Positions 1 through 8,357 of a stretch of 18,052 bases of DNA are shown here, piece after piece. Below the pieces are notes generated by a model, which searched no databases, had not been told where the DNA came from, and saw only the letters and a list, made by a program, of their open reading frames with translations. Position numbers and translations under genes: made by a program. The DNA comes from JASFHF01 sp050123375 (GTDB lineage: Bacteria; Pseudomonadota; Gammaproteobacteria; UBA12402), in assembly GCA_050123375.1 (NCBI GenBank), contig JASFHF010000038.1, positions 1-18,052 on the forward strand. The letters run 5' to 3'. Positions within the stretch are counted from its first letter, which is position 1, and each line of letters opens with the position of its first letter.

Positions 1-114
1 TCTCCACGCATGGAGTCATGATATCACTTAGTGCGGTTTCATGCAGCTTCTAAAATTATAACATATTGTAATTACTACAACTTTTTTAAACTTACACCTA
101 TCAAACTATTATTT

Positions 115-225
115 GGCAGAAGTCAGGTGGGTGCGTCCTACGGTATCAAAAAAGGTGATGAGTGGGTGCAAAAATTATTTATCATTATGGCGATTATTAT
201 GGCGATTAAATTATTATTTCATTAA
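115..225 (+). pseudogene. C-terminal remnant of a TauE/SafE-family membrane permease
   Basis: The last ~36 codons of a plus-strand frame read like the C-terminus of TauE/SafE (sulfite exporter/DUF81) permeases: a Gly/Ala-rich turn (QVGASYGIKKGDEWV), then a last hydrophobic helix ending in IKLLFH. In that family a G-x-x-x-G-A-x-x-A-I-K-K-G segment precedes the final helix, which is what I base the call on. Upstream, the same frame degenerates into non-membrane sequence and meets a stop at 19-21. No start or upstream helices are present, so this is a fragment, not a gene. It ends 12 bases inside the 3' end of the convergent kinase gene. The match is short, so the family call is tentative. Confidence 0.35.
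185..208. repeat. 12-bp perfect tandem duplication
   Basis: The unit ttatggcgatta occurs twice back to back (185-196 and 197-208). In the permease remnant it encodes a repeated Met-Ala-Ile-Ile. A slippage duplication of this kind fits a decaying reading frame. Confidence 0.85.
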
Positions 226-1854
226 ATAAAGCATACTTTTATACTTCATCTGATCCTGATACATCTCTAAAAATATTTGGTATTTTTTTGCATGATAATT
301 AATTATCTTTTTATTTTCCGTTGGCGAAATAATTTTTTCCGCACCGCTCATTGCTGTCATTGCATCAATTATTGAATCAAATTTCTTTGCTGCTACCGCG
401 CCCAAAATTGCTGAACCTAACAAAACCGCTTCTTTTTCTTTCGGTAACACAATCGGACAACCGGTAATATCTGCATGTTCTTGCAGCAATAAAGGATTGT
501 TGGCTCCGCCGCCGCAAATAAAAATTGTATTAATTGCAGAATCATGTTCATTTAATGTTTCAATAATATGTTTTGCACCATATCCAATTGCCTGAATAGT
601 CGCAAAATATAATAATGCCAATTCATCTTCTGAATTTGACAAAGTCAAACCGCTAATCATGCCTTTTGCATCAGGATTGGCACGCGGTGAACGATTGCCA
701 TGAAAATCCGGTAATACATGTAACTCTTTAGTTAACGCTGCAGGAAACTTAACTTTTTTAGCTAACTTTTCAAGTTTAACCCGCAAAATTTCGTAGATAC
801 TTTGATCTGCACGCTGCGCCTGTTGTTGCAGTTCTGCAGCTAACACATTAGAAAAAATAATATGATCAATTAACGCACCAGTGACTGATTGTCCGCCTTC
901 GGCTAACCACATATCTGGAATCATCGCAGAAAAATACGGCCCCCAAACTCCCGGCACAAAATTTGGTTGAGATGAAACCGCCATATAGCAGCTAGAAGTT
1001 CCAGAAATTAATGCAATTCTTTTGGTTAAATCTAATTTATCTTGTTTTAATTTCGCTCCCAGTAAACCAATACCGCCAGCATGCGCATCAATTGCTGAAA
1101 CACCAACTGCGGTACCTGGTAACAATCCTAATTCTTTAGCAGCTTTTGCTGATAAACCTTTAGCTACTGATTCTCCTATTGCCCAAACTTGTGTGCCAAT
1201 TCTTGCGTATTTCTCTGCAACTAAATCGCCTAAACCAATTTGTTGAAAATAAGAATCATCCCAGGCATGCAAATGCCCCATATAAGTCCATTTGCAAACT
1301 AACGAACATAATGAACGAATATTACTTTCGGTCGCACGATAAACTAAAAAATCTGGCAAATCAAAAAAATGTGCTGCACGTTTCCAAACATCAGGCAAAT
1401 TTTCTTTTAACCATAAAAGTTTTGGCGTTTGCATTTCCGGAGAAATTTTTCCGCCAACATAATCCAGCACTTTGTGTTTAGTTGCATTGATTCGCTTAGC
1501 TTGTTCAGTTGCGCGATGATCCATCCACACAATAATATTGCGCGCATTTTCGCCGTCTGCATTCACCGCAACCGGCTGATCGTCTTTATCTAAAACCACT
1601 AAAGAACAAGTCGCATCAAAACCAATTCCTTTTATTTGTTCTGGTTTAATACTTGCATTATCAACTGCTTCACGAACTACTTTGCAGCAAGCAGACCAAA
1701 TATCCGCTGATGATTGTTCAACAAATACTTCCTGATATTTCCATATTTGAATTGGATGCACTGCCATACCAAGCATTTTACCGCTAGAATCAAACACGCC
1801 CGCACGCGCACTTCCAGTTCCAACATCGATGCCGATGAAATAATTTTGCATCAT
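214..1854 (-). CDS. FGGY-family carbohydrate kinase, probable D-ribulokinase
   Basis: A complete 546-residue sugar kinase predicted to phosphorylate a ketopentose with ATP in the cytoplasm. The N-terminal phosphate-binding segment (GIDVGTGSARAGVFD, residues 8-22) and the TCSLV motif (82-86) are visible; TCSLV has been described as marking D-ribulokinases related to human FGGY. The presumed catalytic Asp is D256 in GVSAIDAHAGG. The second ATPase half has an SGTSS loop (284-288), GNRSPRANP (386-394) and CGGGANNP (447-454), and ends with the ATP-site segment PKEKEAVLLGSAILGA. Length fits the family. Two ATGs are adjacent (1852-1854 and 1849-1851). An AAGGGG box lies 2 bases before the first and 5 before the second, so the second may be the true start. 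It lies 130 bases downstream of the isomerase gene, which carries a palindromic repeat in between. Product D-ribulose 5-phosphate would feed the pentose phosphate pathway. Family is sure; substrate is inferred. Confidence 0.88.
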   Translation of the reverse strand: MMQNYFIGIDVGTGSARAGVFDSSGKMLGMAVHPIQIWKYQEVFVEQSSADIWSACCKVVREAVDNASIKPEQIKGIGFDATCSLVVLDKDDQPVAVNADGENARNIIVWMDHRATEQAKRINATKHKVLDYVGGKISPEMQTPKLLWLKENLPDVWKRAAHFFDLPDFLVYRATESNIRSLCSLVCKWTYMGHLHAWDDSYFQQIGLGDLVAEKYARIGTQVWAIGESVAKGLSAKAAKELGLLPGTAVGVSAIDAHAGGIGLLGAKLKQDKLDLTKRIALISGTSSCYMAVSSQPNFVPGVWGPYFSAMIPDMWLAEGGQSVTGALIDHIIFSNVLAAELQQQAQRADQSIYEILRVKLEKLAKKVKFPAALTKELHVLPDFHGNRSPRANPDAKGMISGLTLSNSEDELALLYFATIQAIGYGAKHIIETLNEHDSAINTIFICGGGANNPLLLQEHADITGCPIVLPKEKEAVLLGSAILGAVAAKKFDSIIDAMTAMSGAEKIISPTENKKIINYHAKKYQIFLEMYQDQMKYKSMLYLMK

Positions 1855-1914
1855 AACCCCTTTGAACTCCTTTAATTTTTTGTCACTCCCTCAGTTTTTA
1901 TAGAACTTTTTTGA

Positions 1915-1981
1915 GGGACGGAGCTTTACATGATTACAAAGCAACAAACAAGGCCTTGTAATTATGTAAAGCTCGCGTCCC
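1915..1981. repeat. R1 palindromic element, copy A
   Basis: Left arm 1915-1939 (gggacg, then gagctttacatgattacaa) pairs with right arm 1956-1981, whose complement is gggacgcgagctttacat followed by aattacaa. They differ by one extra base and one substitution across ~25 bp. The 16-base loop contains agcaacaaacaag. The element ends 3 bases past the isomerase stop codon, so it would fold in the 3' part of that transcript. No T-run follows on either strand, so it is not a classical intrinsic terminator. The same arms occur at 13182-13249, 17593-17659 and, as an interrupted copy, 17553-17706. Confidence 0.93.
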
Positions 1982-1984
1982 GAT

Positions 1985-3490
1985 TCACTTACCCAAAACC
2001 CGAACCTTAAATCCTAAATGTTTACTCAATGCCAGCATTTCTGCAAAAATATCACCATACGCAACTGCGATATGATTACTTAAATAATGCGCCATTAAAG
2101 TTTCCTGTTTAATTCCTAAATCAGTTGCCATAAACGGCCATTCACGCGTAGTTCCCGACCACCAGGCATCACGTTTTTCTTCTGGTAACTTAACTACTTC
2201 GCCTTTACCAATATCCATCCATAATTCATTATTTTTTAAATATGTTCGCGCCCAGGTTATTTCTCCCGGTAAACTTTCGCCGGCAAAAGTTCCGCCCGGT
2301 ACCGGAAAATAAGCAGCCGGCTGCCGATATGAATGTACTCCGCGTAAACTATTTAAATCATGATTAAATGCATATGCGCTGCATGAACCAGAATTTAATA
2401 ATACCCAAATAAATTTTCCTGCATGTTCACCTCCCCAGCGCACATCATGAAACATCACACCTTGCGGCAAACTTTTGGCTTTTAAAATTCTTTTCATTAA
2501 TTCCATTGGAATTAAATTTCCCTGATCTGCTTCGGTTGAAGTAACAATCGTGTCATTATTTGATTCGGGCCGACAAACTGAATTCAATAATCCTTCCGAA
2601 AAATCTGACGGCGGCCGCAAATTAATTAATCCTAATTGATATTGCCAACCCAAACAATCACCTTTAAATTCATCAACCAAATCTAAAACGGTTAAGTAAT
2701 CGCGTAATTGTTCTTTAGCAGCATTAGCATTAAAATCTTTGTTATCATAATGAAAAGTTACACCATGTTTTTTTACGAATTCATATGCATCATCGATGCG
2801 TTGTTGCTTAATATTACGACCACGATCGATAATCCACGCTTGATCAATTTTATGTTCGGTAAAACCATGCTGATTAAGTAAACGCGGACCAAAATAACCA
2901 TTAATCATCCCCATTGAAGTATCGCCAAACATTAATGCTAAAATTCTGCGTTGTTTAATCTTAGCAAAAACCTGATCCGCAATTTTTTGTGCTGCTTCTG
3001 GAATATTTGCCTGATAAAAAATCTCATTTTCTGAATAATTAATGCATCCACTTTCATACCATTCGGAAAGACGCTGCATAAAATTTTTGTCATTACACCA
3101 ATCTTCTACTGCTGACCAAATACGGCTGCATTTGCGATTTACACTTTCCAAACACGCCGCGGTATTCAACAACCCAACCAATCCCGGCCAAGTTCCAGAA
3201 AAATTACTCACCAACAACAAAGGATTATCTTTGCCAACCACACCATCAGTTGTGTGTGGTCCATAAACCCAATGCGCATAAATACCAATTAATGGATCAT
3301 CAACATTGCTGAGTTTCTCAATAGCTTCGTTAGGCTTGGTGATATAGCCTTCGATTCGATAAGAATTCGCGCCTAGTTTTTTTAACGCCTTTTCAAGCTG
3401 TAGGGTCGCCGCTTCAACTTCAGGTAATGCATCTTTATTAGGTAATGTTCGATAATCTCCAGGCCAAAATATCGCAATTTTCTTCCCCAT
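1985..3490 (-). CDS. L-fucose/L-arabinose isomerase-fold sugar isomerase
   Basis: A 501-residue cytosolic protein that I assign to the L-fucose isomerase-like superfamily: metal-dependent aldose-ketose isomerases. The N-terminal part (1-180) has the Rossmann-like pattern of these enzymes, including AHWVYGPHTTDG (72-83) and SNFSGTWPGLV (95-105). Candidate metal and catalytic residues, by position in the chain and local context, are E320 (TSTEADQGN), D349 (FHDVRWGGEH) and H473 (LSNHIAVAYGD). These would match the Glu/Asp/His set of E. coli FucI, but I could not align them. The start is supported by GAGGAG seven bases before ATG. It stands 60 bases downstream of dotO without an obvious terminator, and precedes the ribulokinase gene. 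FucI-type enzymes convert D-arabinose to D-ribulose, which would fit the partner kinase. The exact sugar is unknown; a non-catalytic relative cannot be excluded. Confidence 0.75.
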   Translation of the reverse strand: MGKKIAIFWPGDYRTLPNKDALPEVEAATLQLEKALKKLGANSYRIEGYITKPNEAIEKLSNVDDPLIGIYAHWVYGPHTTDGVVGKDNPLLLVSNFSGTWPGLVGLLNTAACLESVNRKCSRIWSAVEDWCNDKNFMQRLSEWYESGCINYSENEIFYQANIPEAAQKIADQVFAKIKQRRILALMFGDTSMGMINGYFGPRLLNQHGFTEHKIDQAWIIDRGRNIKQQRIDDAYEFVKKHGVTFHYDNKDFNANAAKEQLRDYLTVLDLVDEFKGDCLGWQYQLGLINLRPPSDFSEGLLNSVCRPESNNDTIVTSTEADQGNLIPMELMKRILKAKSLPQGVMFHDVRWGGEHAGKFIWVLLNSGSCSAYAFNHDLNSLRGVHSYRQPAAYFPVPGGTFAGESLPGEITWARTYLKNNELWMDIGKGEVVKLPEEKRDAWWSGTTREWPFMATDLGIKQETLMAHYLSNHIAVAYGDIFAEMLALSKHLGFKVRVLGK

Positions 3491-3550
3491 TGCGAAGCTC
3501 CTCTATTTAATATATGTCATAATAATTTTATCACACGCCTCATCGAGGGT

Positions 3551-6500
3551 TTAAGACAAATACTTAACATTCGGATTTGCAGTATAAGCGGTGATAATTT
3601 CTTCGACTAGTTGATCGATCATGCTAAGTTTGGCGGCATCTTCAATAAATCCTTGCTCTTCTTTTACTTTAGCTAAACGTTTTTCAAGCAACGATCTAAC
3701 TGAACCAGAAGGGAATAAATTTGCAAGCACTCGTCTCGTTTCGATTGGTCCTAAACGTTGATACAGTTTATTACGTAAATTCGCATCTTCTGCCGTAGTG
3801 CTAAAAGCCCATAATTCAATTGGACCAATAGTGTTAGTTAATAATTGAATATTCAAGCCGTGCTTAGTTGAGAACTGCGCCAGAAATGTTGTACCGCCTT
3901 CACGCGGACCATGAACGCGGGTTCTTAAAGCATTTTGTGCGGTTTGCGATAAACCAAAAACCTCAGCAGAATGTTTGATTGCCTGCATAGGACCGGCATC
4001 CATAATAAATATTGATGTTGCAAACTCTACCATGATTTTGTCAAAATCATCCAATGATTGTGAAATCAATGCAATTTGCACATTCCACTTACGGCCTTCA
4101 CGCATATCAATCACAACCTGATCGCGAATCGCCTGGGTTTTTGAAGTGCGATGAAATTCATCATAAACTAAACGTTTTGGATCATCACGTATTTCAGAAA
4201 TTCTTTCACTATGATAACTTTGATATTGTGACGGCATTTCAGTGATATTGTCTTCGGTTAAATAGTAATGTCTTGCTAAAACATAGCGCGCTAACATATA
4301 CATAACAGCAGTTTGTCGATCCGCTGCGTCACCACCGCTTTTCGCAACTTCATCTAAATCAAGTGAAACAACTCGCGCATCTCCGATATCAAAACTGGTA
4401 ATACGCGACAAAATTGGATATTCACGTACCGCACTGGAAATCATTCTGCCAAAAGTTGAAATTAACGGTTCACCAGTCGGCGCTTTAACTTGCCCATATA
4501 AATCTTCGATTGCCTGAATACGGCAAATTGAAACAGCATCGGCAATCAATGGCATCGCGTAACGCTGCGCTAACATTGCTTCATGTACAAATCCTGCAAC
4601 AAATAATGCATCGGTAATTTCCCACCAAGTGGTATGTTCATCCATCACAAAGCCAATTTCTTCTAAAATACCATCAATTACCGACTCCATTCCTGCGGTA
4701 TAAATTCGCGGACTCGCTTCATCAGCAAAATGTTTATATAACTCATCCACCACTAAACCAGCCATATCTGAAATGCCATCATAAGGTTTAGCTGCGCCAA
4801 GCGGCGTTGCTAATAAAGAAAGGAAATTAACTAAAAAACTGCGTTCTTGTGCTGTGGGATAACGGCAGCCTAATTGCGTATCAAACGGATTAACCGAATA
4901 TTCCGGAGTCATGCGCAAACGGTGATAAGCAACATAATGTCTTTTTTCTTCCGGTAATGCTTCCTGAAGTAAAGAAATAAGCCCGCTGCTTGAAGGTCCA
5001 ATATCAATAATTGCAATTCGCGGCAAACGCTGAATTCCTGGCGCCAAACATAAACCTAAATTAATGGTGTTCGACAATACCGATTTACCCGAACCAGGCC
5101 GCGCATAAAATAAGTCAATCCAGGTAGTTTGTTGGCTTGATCCAGGCTGATAAGGCCAAGGCTTACCATCTGGGGAACGCAGTAATACCGCACCACTTTT
5201 CCAGGGTGATGCAGGCCGCGTAAATGGCAGCATATAAACAACATCAGACAAAGGCGCAACTGAAGCAGTTGCAACACTTTCAGTAGTAACACCTAACATA
5301 CTTGATACAGTTCCAGCAAAAGCATCACCACAAATTTCTGAAACTTCACATGTGCCCCATCCTTCAACTGCGCGTGCAAGCTCCGCAACACGCATACGCA
5401 ATAAATTTCTATCTCCAACAGTAGCCCAGGTTGACAACGCAACCCGCAATTTTACTACTGCATCATCGGTATTAACTTCTACATATTGCAGCATTTGCGC
5501 AGCATCACTTAATAATTTATTTTGCGGTGAAGCAAAACTTAAGATTGCCGCAATCACCGATTTTAATCTGATAGCTCCCATTCCGCCGCCTTCAACAAAA
5601 AATGAAATTCTCCATGGAATTTGAGCTGAAATAACCCGGTTAAATAAATGAAAAAATGGTTTGATATCTTGTGGAAATAATTCAATAAAAACTGAAGTGT
5701 AAATACGATCGCCAATCTGACAAGCTTTTAAATCTAAATTTTCTGCATCTCGCGGTAAAATTTGTTTTGCAAGTGTCGGCCACATCAAACCAGATGCTTC
5801 ACCAATAGTTCTTTTTACATCCCGTACTGGAATTTTATCACCCGGTAATACCGGCCGCCAATCCCGTGCAGTAAATTCCGGATCGGTAGTTTCGCGCATC
5901 GCTTTAACTGCATCATGTACTTCCAATAATTGTGCATCAAGCCCTAAAGTATCAAAATCATTCATGATTGATTTTACTACCGAATTATGATGATCTCGTA
6001 TTTCAGGAATTGCTGCTAAGATATTTTGCGCATCTTTTAGCGGGGGAACTTTTCCTTTGCTAATAAACTTTCCCTTTTCTTTCATCGCGCGCTTAAGCTG
6101 TTCACTTGGTAATACAAACGGCCGTGTCCATAACACCAAATATAGTCTTTCACGTCCGCAATATTGCGATAAATAATTTACCCTTTCATTAAATAAATCT
6201 TTTAAATTTAGCTCCAATCGTTTTGCAGTATTTTCTGCTGCAAACAAAATTTCTTTTAATTCTTCATCTATCCCTTCTTTATCATAAGAAAAGAAAAACT
6301 GAAAAGCATTCCCTGGATTTTTCATGTTTGCCTGAAAGGCCAGGGAGATTCCTTCATGAATTCGATCAAACTCTTCGGTACCCATTAAATGGGTAATACC
6401 TTCCAGCTTAATAATTGACATCAGCGAGCCATCATGAGCCACTAAAGTATAAGTATCATTGGCAGTTTCAAGACTACAATATGATTCCGTCGTTTGTCTT

Positions 6501-6568
6501 AAAGAAGAACTTAACCACGCAAGAAAAGTATCAATGTTATCAAATAATGCTTGAACAAAATTCGCCAT
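3551..6568 (-). CDS. icmB/dotO: T4BSS ATPase IcmB/DotO (VirB4-like)
   Basis: A 1005-residue cytoplasmic ATPase that builds the energy-supplying base of the Dot/Icm channel, together with DotB in characterised systems. The N-terminal ~440 residues match the non-catalytic VirB4-type region. The Walker A motif ARPGSGKS is at 489-496, followed by an IAIIDIGPSSSG strand-loop (518-529). Walker B is RLVYDEF at 799-805, followed by HRTSKT. Near the C-terminus come the late ATPase motifs (ALISQSLDDF and the FLAQFSTKHG region). Length is about that of L. pneumophila DotO. The start ATG lies 21 bases after the dotN stop. The only good Shine-Dalgarno (AGGAGG, 6594-6599) is inside the end of dotN, 25 bases from the ATG, with a perfect palindrome in between (see separate entry). 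No damage is seen, so the protein should be functional. Confidence 0.97.
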   Translation of the reverse strand: MANFVQALFDNIDTFLAWLSSSLRQTTESYCSLETANDTYTLVAHDGSLMSIIKLEGITHLMGTEEFDRIHEGISLAFQANMKNPGNAFQFFFSYDKEGIDEELKEILFAAENTAKRLELNLKDLFNERVNYLSQYCGRERLYLVLWTRPFVLPSEQLKRAMKEKGKFISKGKVPPLKDAQNILAAIPEIRDHHNSVVKSIMNDFDTLGLDAQLLEVHDAVKAMRETTDPEFTARDWRPVLPGDKIPVRDVKRTIGEASGLMWPTLAKQILPRDAENLDLKACQIGDRIYTSVFIELFPQDIKPFFHLFNRVISAQIPWRISFFVEGGGMGAIRLKSVIAAILSFASPQNKLLSDAAQMLQYVEVNTDDAVVKLRVALSTWATVGDRNLLRMRVAELARAVEGWGTCEVSEICGDAFAGTVSSMLGVTTESVATASVAPLSDVVYMLPFTRPASPWKSGAVLLRSPDGKPWPYQPGSSQQTTWIDLFYARPGSGKSVLSNTINLGLCLAPGIQRLPRIAIIDIGPSSSGLISLLQEALPEEKRHYVAYHRLRMTPEYSVNPFDTQLGCRYPTAQERSFLVNFLSLLATPLGAAKPYDGISDMAGLVVDELYKHFADEASPRIYTAGMESVIDGILEEIGFVMDEHTTWWEITDALFVAGFVHEAMLAQRYAMPLIADAVSICRIQAIEDLYGQVKAPTGEPLISTFGRMISSAVREYPILSRITSFDIGDARVVSLDLDEVAKSGGDAADRQTAVMYMLARYVLARHYYLTEDNITEMPSQYQSYHSERISEIRDDPKRLVYDEFHRTSKTQAIRDQVVIDMREGRKWNVQIALISQSLDDFDKIMVEFATSIFIMDAGPMQAIKHSAEVFGLSQTAQNALRTRVHGPREGGTTFLAQFSTKHGLNIQLLTNTIGPIELWAFSTTAEDANLRNKLYQRLGPIETRRVLANLFPSGSVRSLLEKRLAKVKEEQGFIEDAAKLSMIDQLVEEIITAYTANPNVKYLS

Positions 6569-6575
6569 AATATGT

Positions 6576-6599
6576 AGGTGTCAGACACCTTATCCTCCT
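6576..6599 (-). promoter_or_regulatory. Shine-Dalgarno of dotO with intervening palindrome
   Basis: On the minus strand the order is AGGAGG (6599-6594), three bases, the palindrome AGGTGTCTGACACCT (6590-6576), seven bases, then the ATG of dotO at 6568. The linear spacing is 25 bases, too long for normal initiation. If the palindrome folds (six pairs, CTG loop) the spacing becomes about 10. No closer ribosome-binding site is seen. The Shine-Dalgarno overlaps the last two Gly codons of dotN, so translation of the two genes may be coupled. Confidence 0.7.
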
Positions 6600-7204
6600 A
6601 ATTCTTGCGCTGCTGATGCTGCCCAAGTTTCTAATTGCTTTTTAAACTTCGCATATGTTGGCAATAAACGAAATTGTTTTAGTACGTTTTTTAAAATATC
6701 TTGTTCTTTACTGCACTCTGCTATCATTTGACCAAAAACATGCGGTTTGCTCATCCCTTCACCGAATTTCTCTTCAATTGGTTGAGTACGAAATTTTAAA
6801 TCACGATATATTGATTGTGCAACATCACTATATCCCGCACCGTTAGACAAAGCACAAAAAATAACATGACAAAAACTATTTAATTCCGCTTGACTCAACT
6901 CTGGAAGATAAATTAATTTTCCTCCGCCAAATCCTCTTTGCCCAACATTTTCAATGAAAAAACATTGTGTGCAAAAACAACATGCAGTTACCATATTGCT
7001 GAATTTATTATTACGATAATTATTGTCAAGATTAATTATTTCTTGATACTGTTGTGCTTGAAAACCACAAAATTGACAAGTGTATGCATCACGTTGCCAT
7101 ACTTTATCACATACAGCCCCAAAAGCCGCATCTGCCTTTCTTTTTTGGAAAAGCAAAAAACTTTCAGGACTGGTTGATAAATGTAAAACAAACTTTTCCA
7201 CCAT
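6590..7204 (-). CDS. icmJ/dotN: T4BSS coupling-complex protein IcmJ/DotN
   Basis: A 204-residue cytoplasmic protein with the HNH-like zinc fold of DotN. DotN binds the C-terminal part of the coupling ATPase DotL and is part of the effector-receiving complex. Visible zinc ligands are C43 and C46 (TCQFCG) and a second cluster C75, C76, C78, C81 (ACCFCTQC). The segment between them (residues 47-74) has NLDNNYRNN where an HNH nuclease would need its catalytic His pair, so no nuclease activity is expected. Length agrees with known DotN. It lies between dotP (49-base gap) and dotO (21-base gap), as in Legionella. Its last codons carry the dotO Shine-Dalgarno. Confidence 0.95.
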   Translation of the reverse strand: MVEKFVLHLSTSPESFLLFQKRKADAAFGAVCDKVWQRDAYTCQFCGFQAQQYQEIINLDNNYRNNKFSNMVTACCFCTQCFFIENVGQRGFGGGKLIYLPELSQAELNSFCHVIFCALSNGAGYSDVAQSIYRDLKFRTQPIEEKFGEGMSKPHVFGQMIAECSKEQDILKNVLKQFRLLPTYAKFKKQLETWAASAAQELGG

Positions 7205-7253
7205 TTAACGCTCACAATCTAAATACCGCTTTCACACTTGCGCAAAAGTATTA

Positions 7254-7622
7254 TTAGAAACTGATCACACCACTAATAATGCCGGCTTCACTTAATCCCA
7301 TTGATGTACCAGCTGCTTTAAATAATGCAGGTAAAAATAGCAATGCTACTGCAATAAACAACATTGCGATTGGTGTACCAATTGGAATTTGAGTTGGATT
7401 GTCTTTATGCTGCTTAAACTTCATGATAGAAGCAAAAGCGAAGCCCAAACCAGCTAAAAACGAAGCTCCAGTTATTAATCTGGCAATGGCTGGAAAATTG
7501 CCTACTAATGTTGATGCCATGTAGCCAAATCCAGAATCGTCAGCAAAAGCAAAACTAGCATAAAAACAGCTAAATGATAACATCATCAACAATATGCTTT
7601 TTACAATTTTATGTATTTTCAT
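7254..7622 (-). CDS. icmD/dotP: T4BSS inner-membrane protein IcmD/DotP
   Basis: A 122-residue membrane protein. The N-terminus looks like a cleavable signal peptide (basic MKIHKIVK, hydrophobic stretch, AFA followed by DD at about residue 27). Two membrane helices follow, roughly 44-64 (ARLITGASFLAGLGFAFASI) and 81-103 (IPIGTPIAMLFIAVALLFLP). Size, topology and place between dotE and dotN are those of IcmD/DotP, whose exact role in the channel is not settled. A GGGGGT box lies a few bases before the ATG. The 202-base gap upstream holds an R2 repeat, so dotP could be separated in expression from dotE. Confidence 0.9.
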   Translation of the reverse strand: MKIHKIVKSILLMMLSFSCFYASFAFADDSGFGYMASTLVGNFPAIARLITGASFLAGLGFAFASIMKFKQHKDNPTQIPIGTPIAMLFIAVALLFLPALFKAAGTSMGLSEAGIISGVISF

Positions 7623-7647
7623 AATTACCCCCGTTCGTTATTTCCTT

Positions 7648-7772
7648 ATAGGACTTACGCAAAAAGCGATCTGCTTTGTTAAAAGCTTGCTCAAGCCGCT
7701 CATTTATTATTTATAAACTCGCGTCTTTCGCTCGCTTTTGCCTCGCATCTCATCTTTTTACGTAAGTCCTAT
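7648..7772. mobile_element. R2 element, complete: MITE-like, 19-bp terminal inverted repeats
   Basis: The left end ataggacttacgcaaaaag (7648-7666) and right end ctttttacgtaagtcctat (7754-7772) are inverted repeats with one mismatch in 19. They enclose 87 bases without coding capacity. Size (125 bp) and structure are those of a miniature inverted-repeat element moved by a transposase encoded elsewhere. It sits between dotE and dotP. Parts of its left half recur at 7783-7801 and 9183-9245. I cannot assign a clear target-site duplication. Confidence 0.85.
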
Positions 7773-7782
7773 CTTAAAAACC

Positions 7783-7801
7783 ACGCAAAAAGCGATCTGC
7801 T
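7783..7801. repeat. R2 element, truncated copy
   Basis: The 19 bases acgcaaaaagcgatctgct are identical to 7657-7675 inside the complete R2 element. After that the match is lost except for a short ataaactc segment nearby (7809-7816), which also occurs in the complete copy at 7713-7720. This looks like a deleted second copy next to the first, just past the dotE stop codon. Confidence 0.8.
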
Positions 7802-7824
7802 CTTATGCATAAACTCTCAATCAT

Positions 7825-8340
7825 TTACGACGAAATCCCAAATGTTGCTTGAATTATTCGCCATGTTTCAAAAATGTTAACCGCAAAGATTCCCCCAATA
7901 AGGTGGGTAATTCCCTTGCCAACCATTCCCGGCTGTTGCCCCCCCGAATGAGCTGCTCTCGCCAGCAAAATCCAGCCACGAATAAATGCGACAAATCCAA
8001 TAATTTGCATAATATGACCAGCCATCACATATGTCGCAGTAGGATCAAATCCTTCTTTTCCAGCGCTATAAGGCCGCGTATGCTGGAAAAATGTATACAT
8101 GGTATGATGTATTACATCCGGCCAAAACAACAACACTATTGCAACAATCAAAGTTGAAAGCGGCTTCATAATGTTAGTTGAATAAGACATCATAACCCGC
8201 ATTTCGCCATAAATTTTAAACTCAAAAAATGACTTAAATGCAAAAAACAACCCCATTACAAAAGTAACTGCTGTTGCCAATCTCCAAAAGTCAGGCACCT
8301 GTTCATTAAGATGCTTGATAATATCAGCAAAATTTATCAA
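7825..8340 (-). CDS. icmC/dotE: T4BSS inner-membrane protein IcmC/DotE
   Basis: A 171-residue polytopic membrane protein with about four predicted helices: ~21-41 (TAVTFVMGLFFAFKSFFEF), 61-82, 104-130 (with IRGWILLARAAHSGG, a hallmark-like segment of the DotE/DotP/DotV group) and 142-163. Order between dotF and dotP identifies it as IcmC/DotE rather than the relative IcmV/DotV. The chosen start is TTG: an in-frame stop lies upstream, an ATAGGG box is seven bases before it, and the next Met is residue 29, in the first helix. It follows dotF by only 17 bases, so the two are probably co-transcribed. Confidence 0.88.
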   Translation of the reverse strand: MINFADIIKHLNEQVPDFWRLATAVTFVMGLFFAFKSFFEFKIYGEMRVMMSYSTNIMKPLSTLIVAIVLLFWPDVIHHTMYTFFQHTRPYSAGKEGFDPTATYVMAGHIMQIIGFVAFIRGWILLARAAHSGGQQPGMVGKGITHLIGGIFAVNIFETWRIIQATFGISS

Positions 8341-8357
8341 ATTTTAACCCTATCTAT

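Noticed and set aside
31..114. N-terminal part of the plus-strand frame ending at 225 as a real gene start
   Set aside because: It begins with GTG without a Shine-Dalgarno and encodes no membrane helices. Only the end resembles a known family.
1855..1984. R1 copy A as an intrinsic transcription terminator between isomerase and kinase
   Set aside because: The stem is strong, but on neither strand is it followed by a run of T. The same holds for copy B and the inner copy at 17593-17659.
7054..7257. Plus-strand reading frames opposite dotN
   Set aside because: They mirror the coding strand of a well-supported gene, have no ribosome-binding site and no recognisable protein features. The same reasoning removes the plus-strand frames opposite the kinase, dotO, dotE, dotG, dotH, dotL and dotM.
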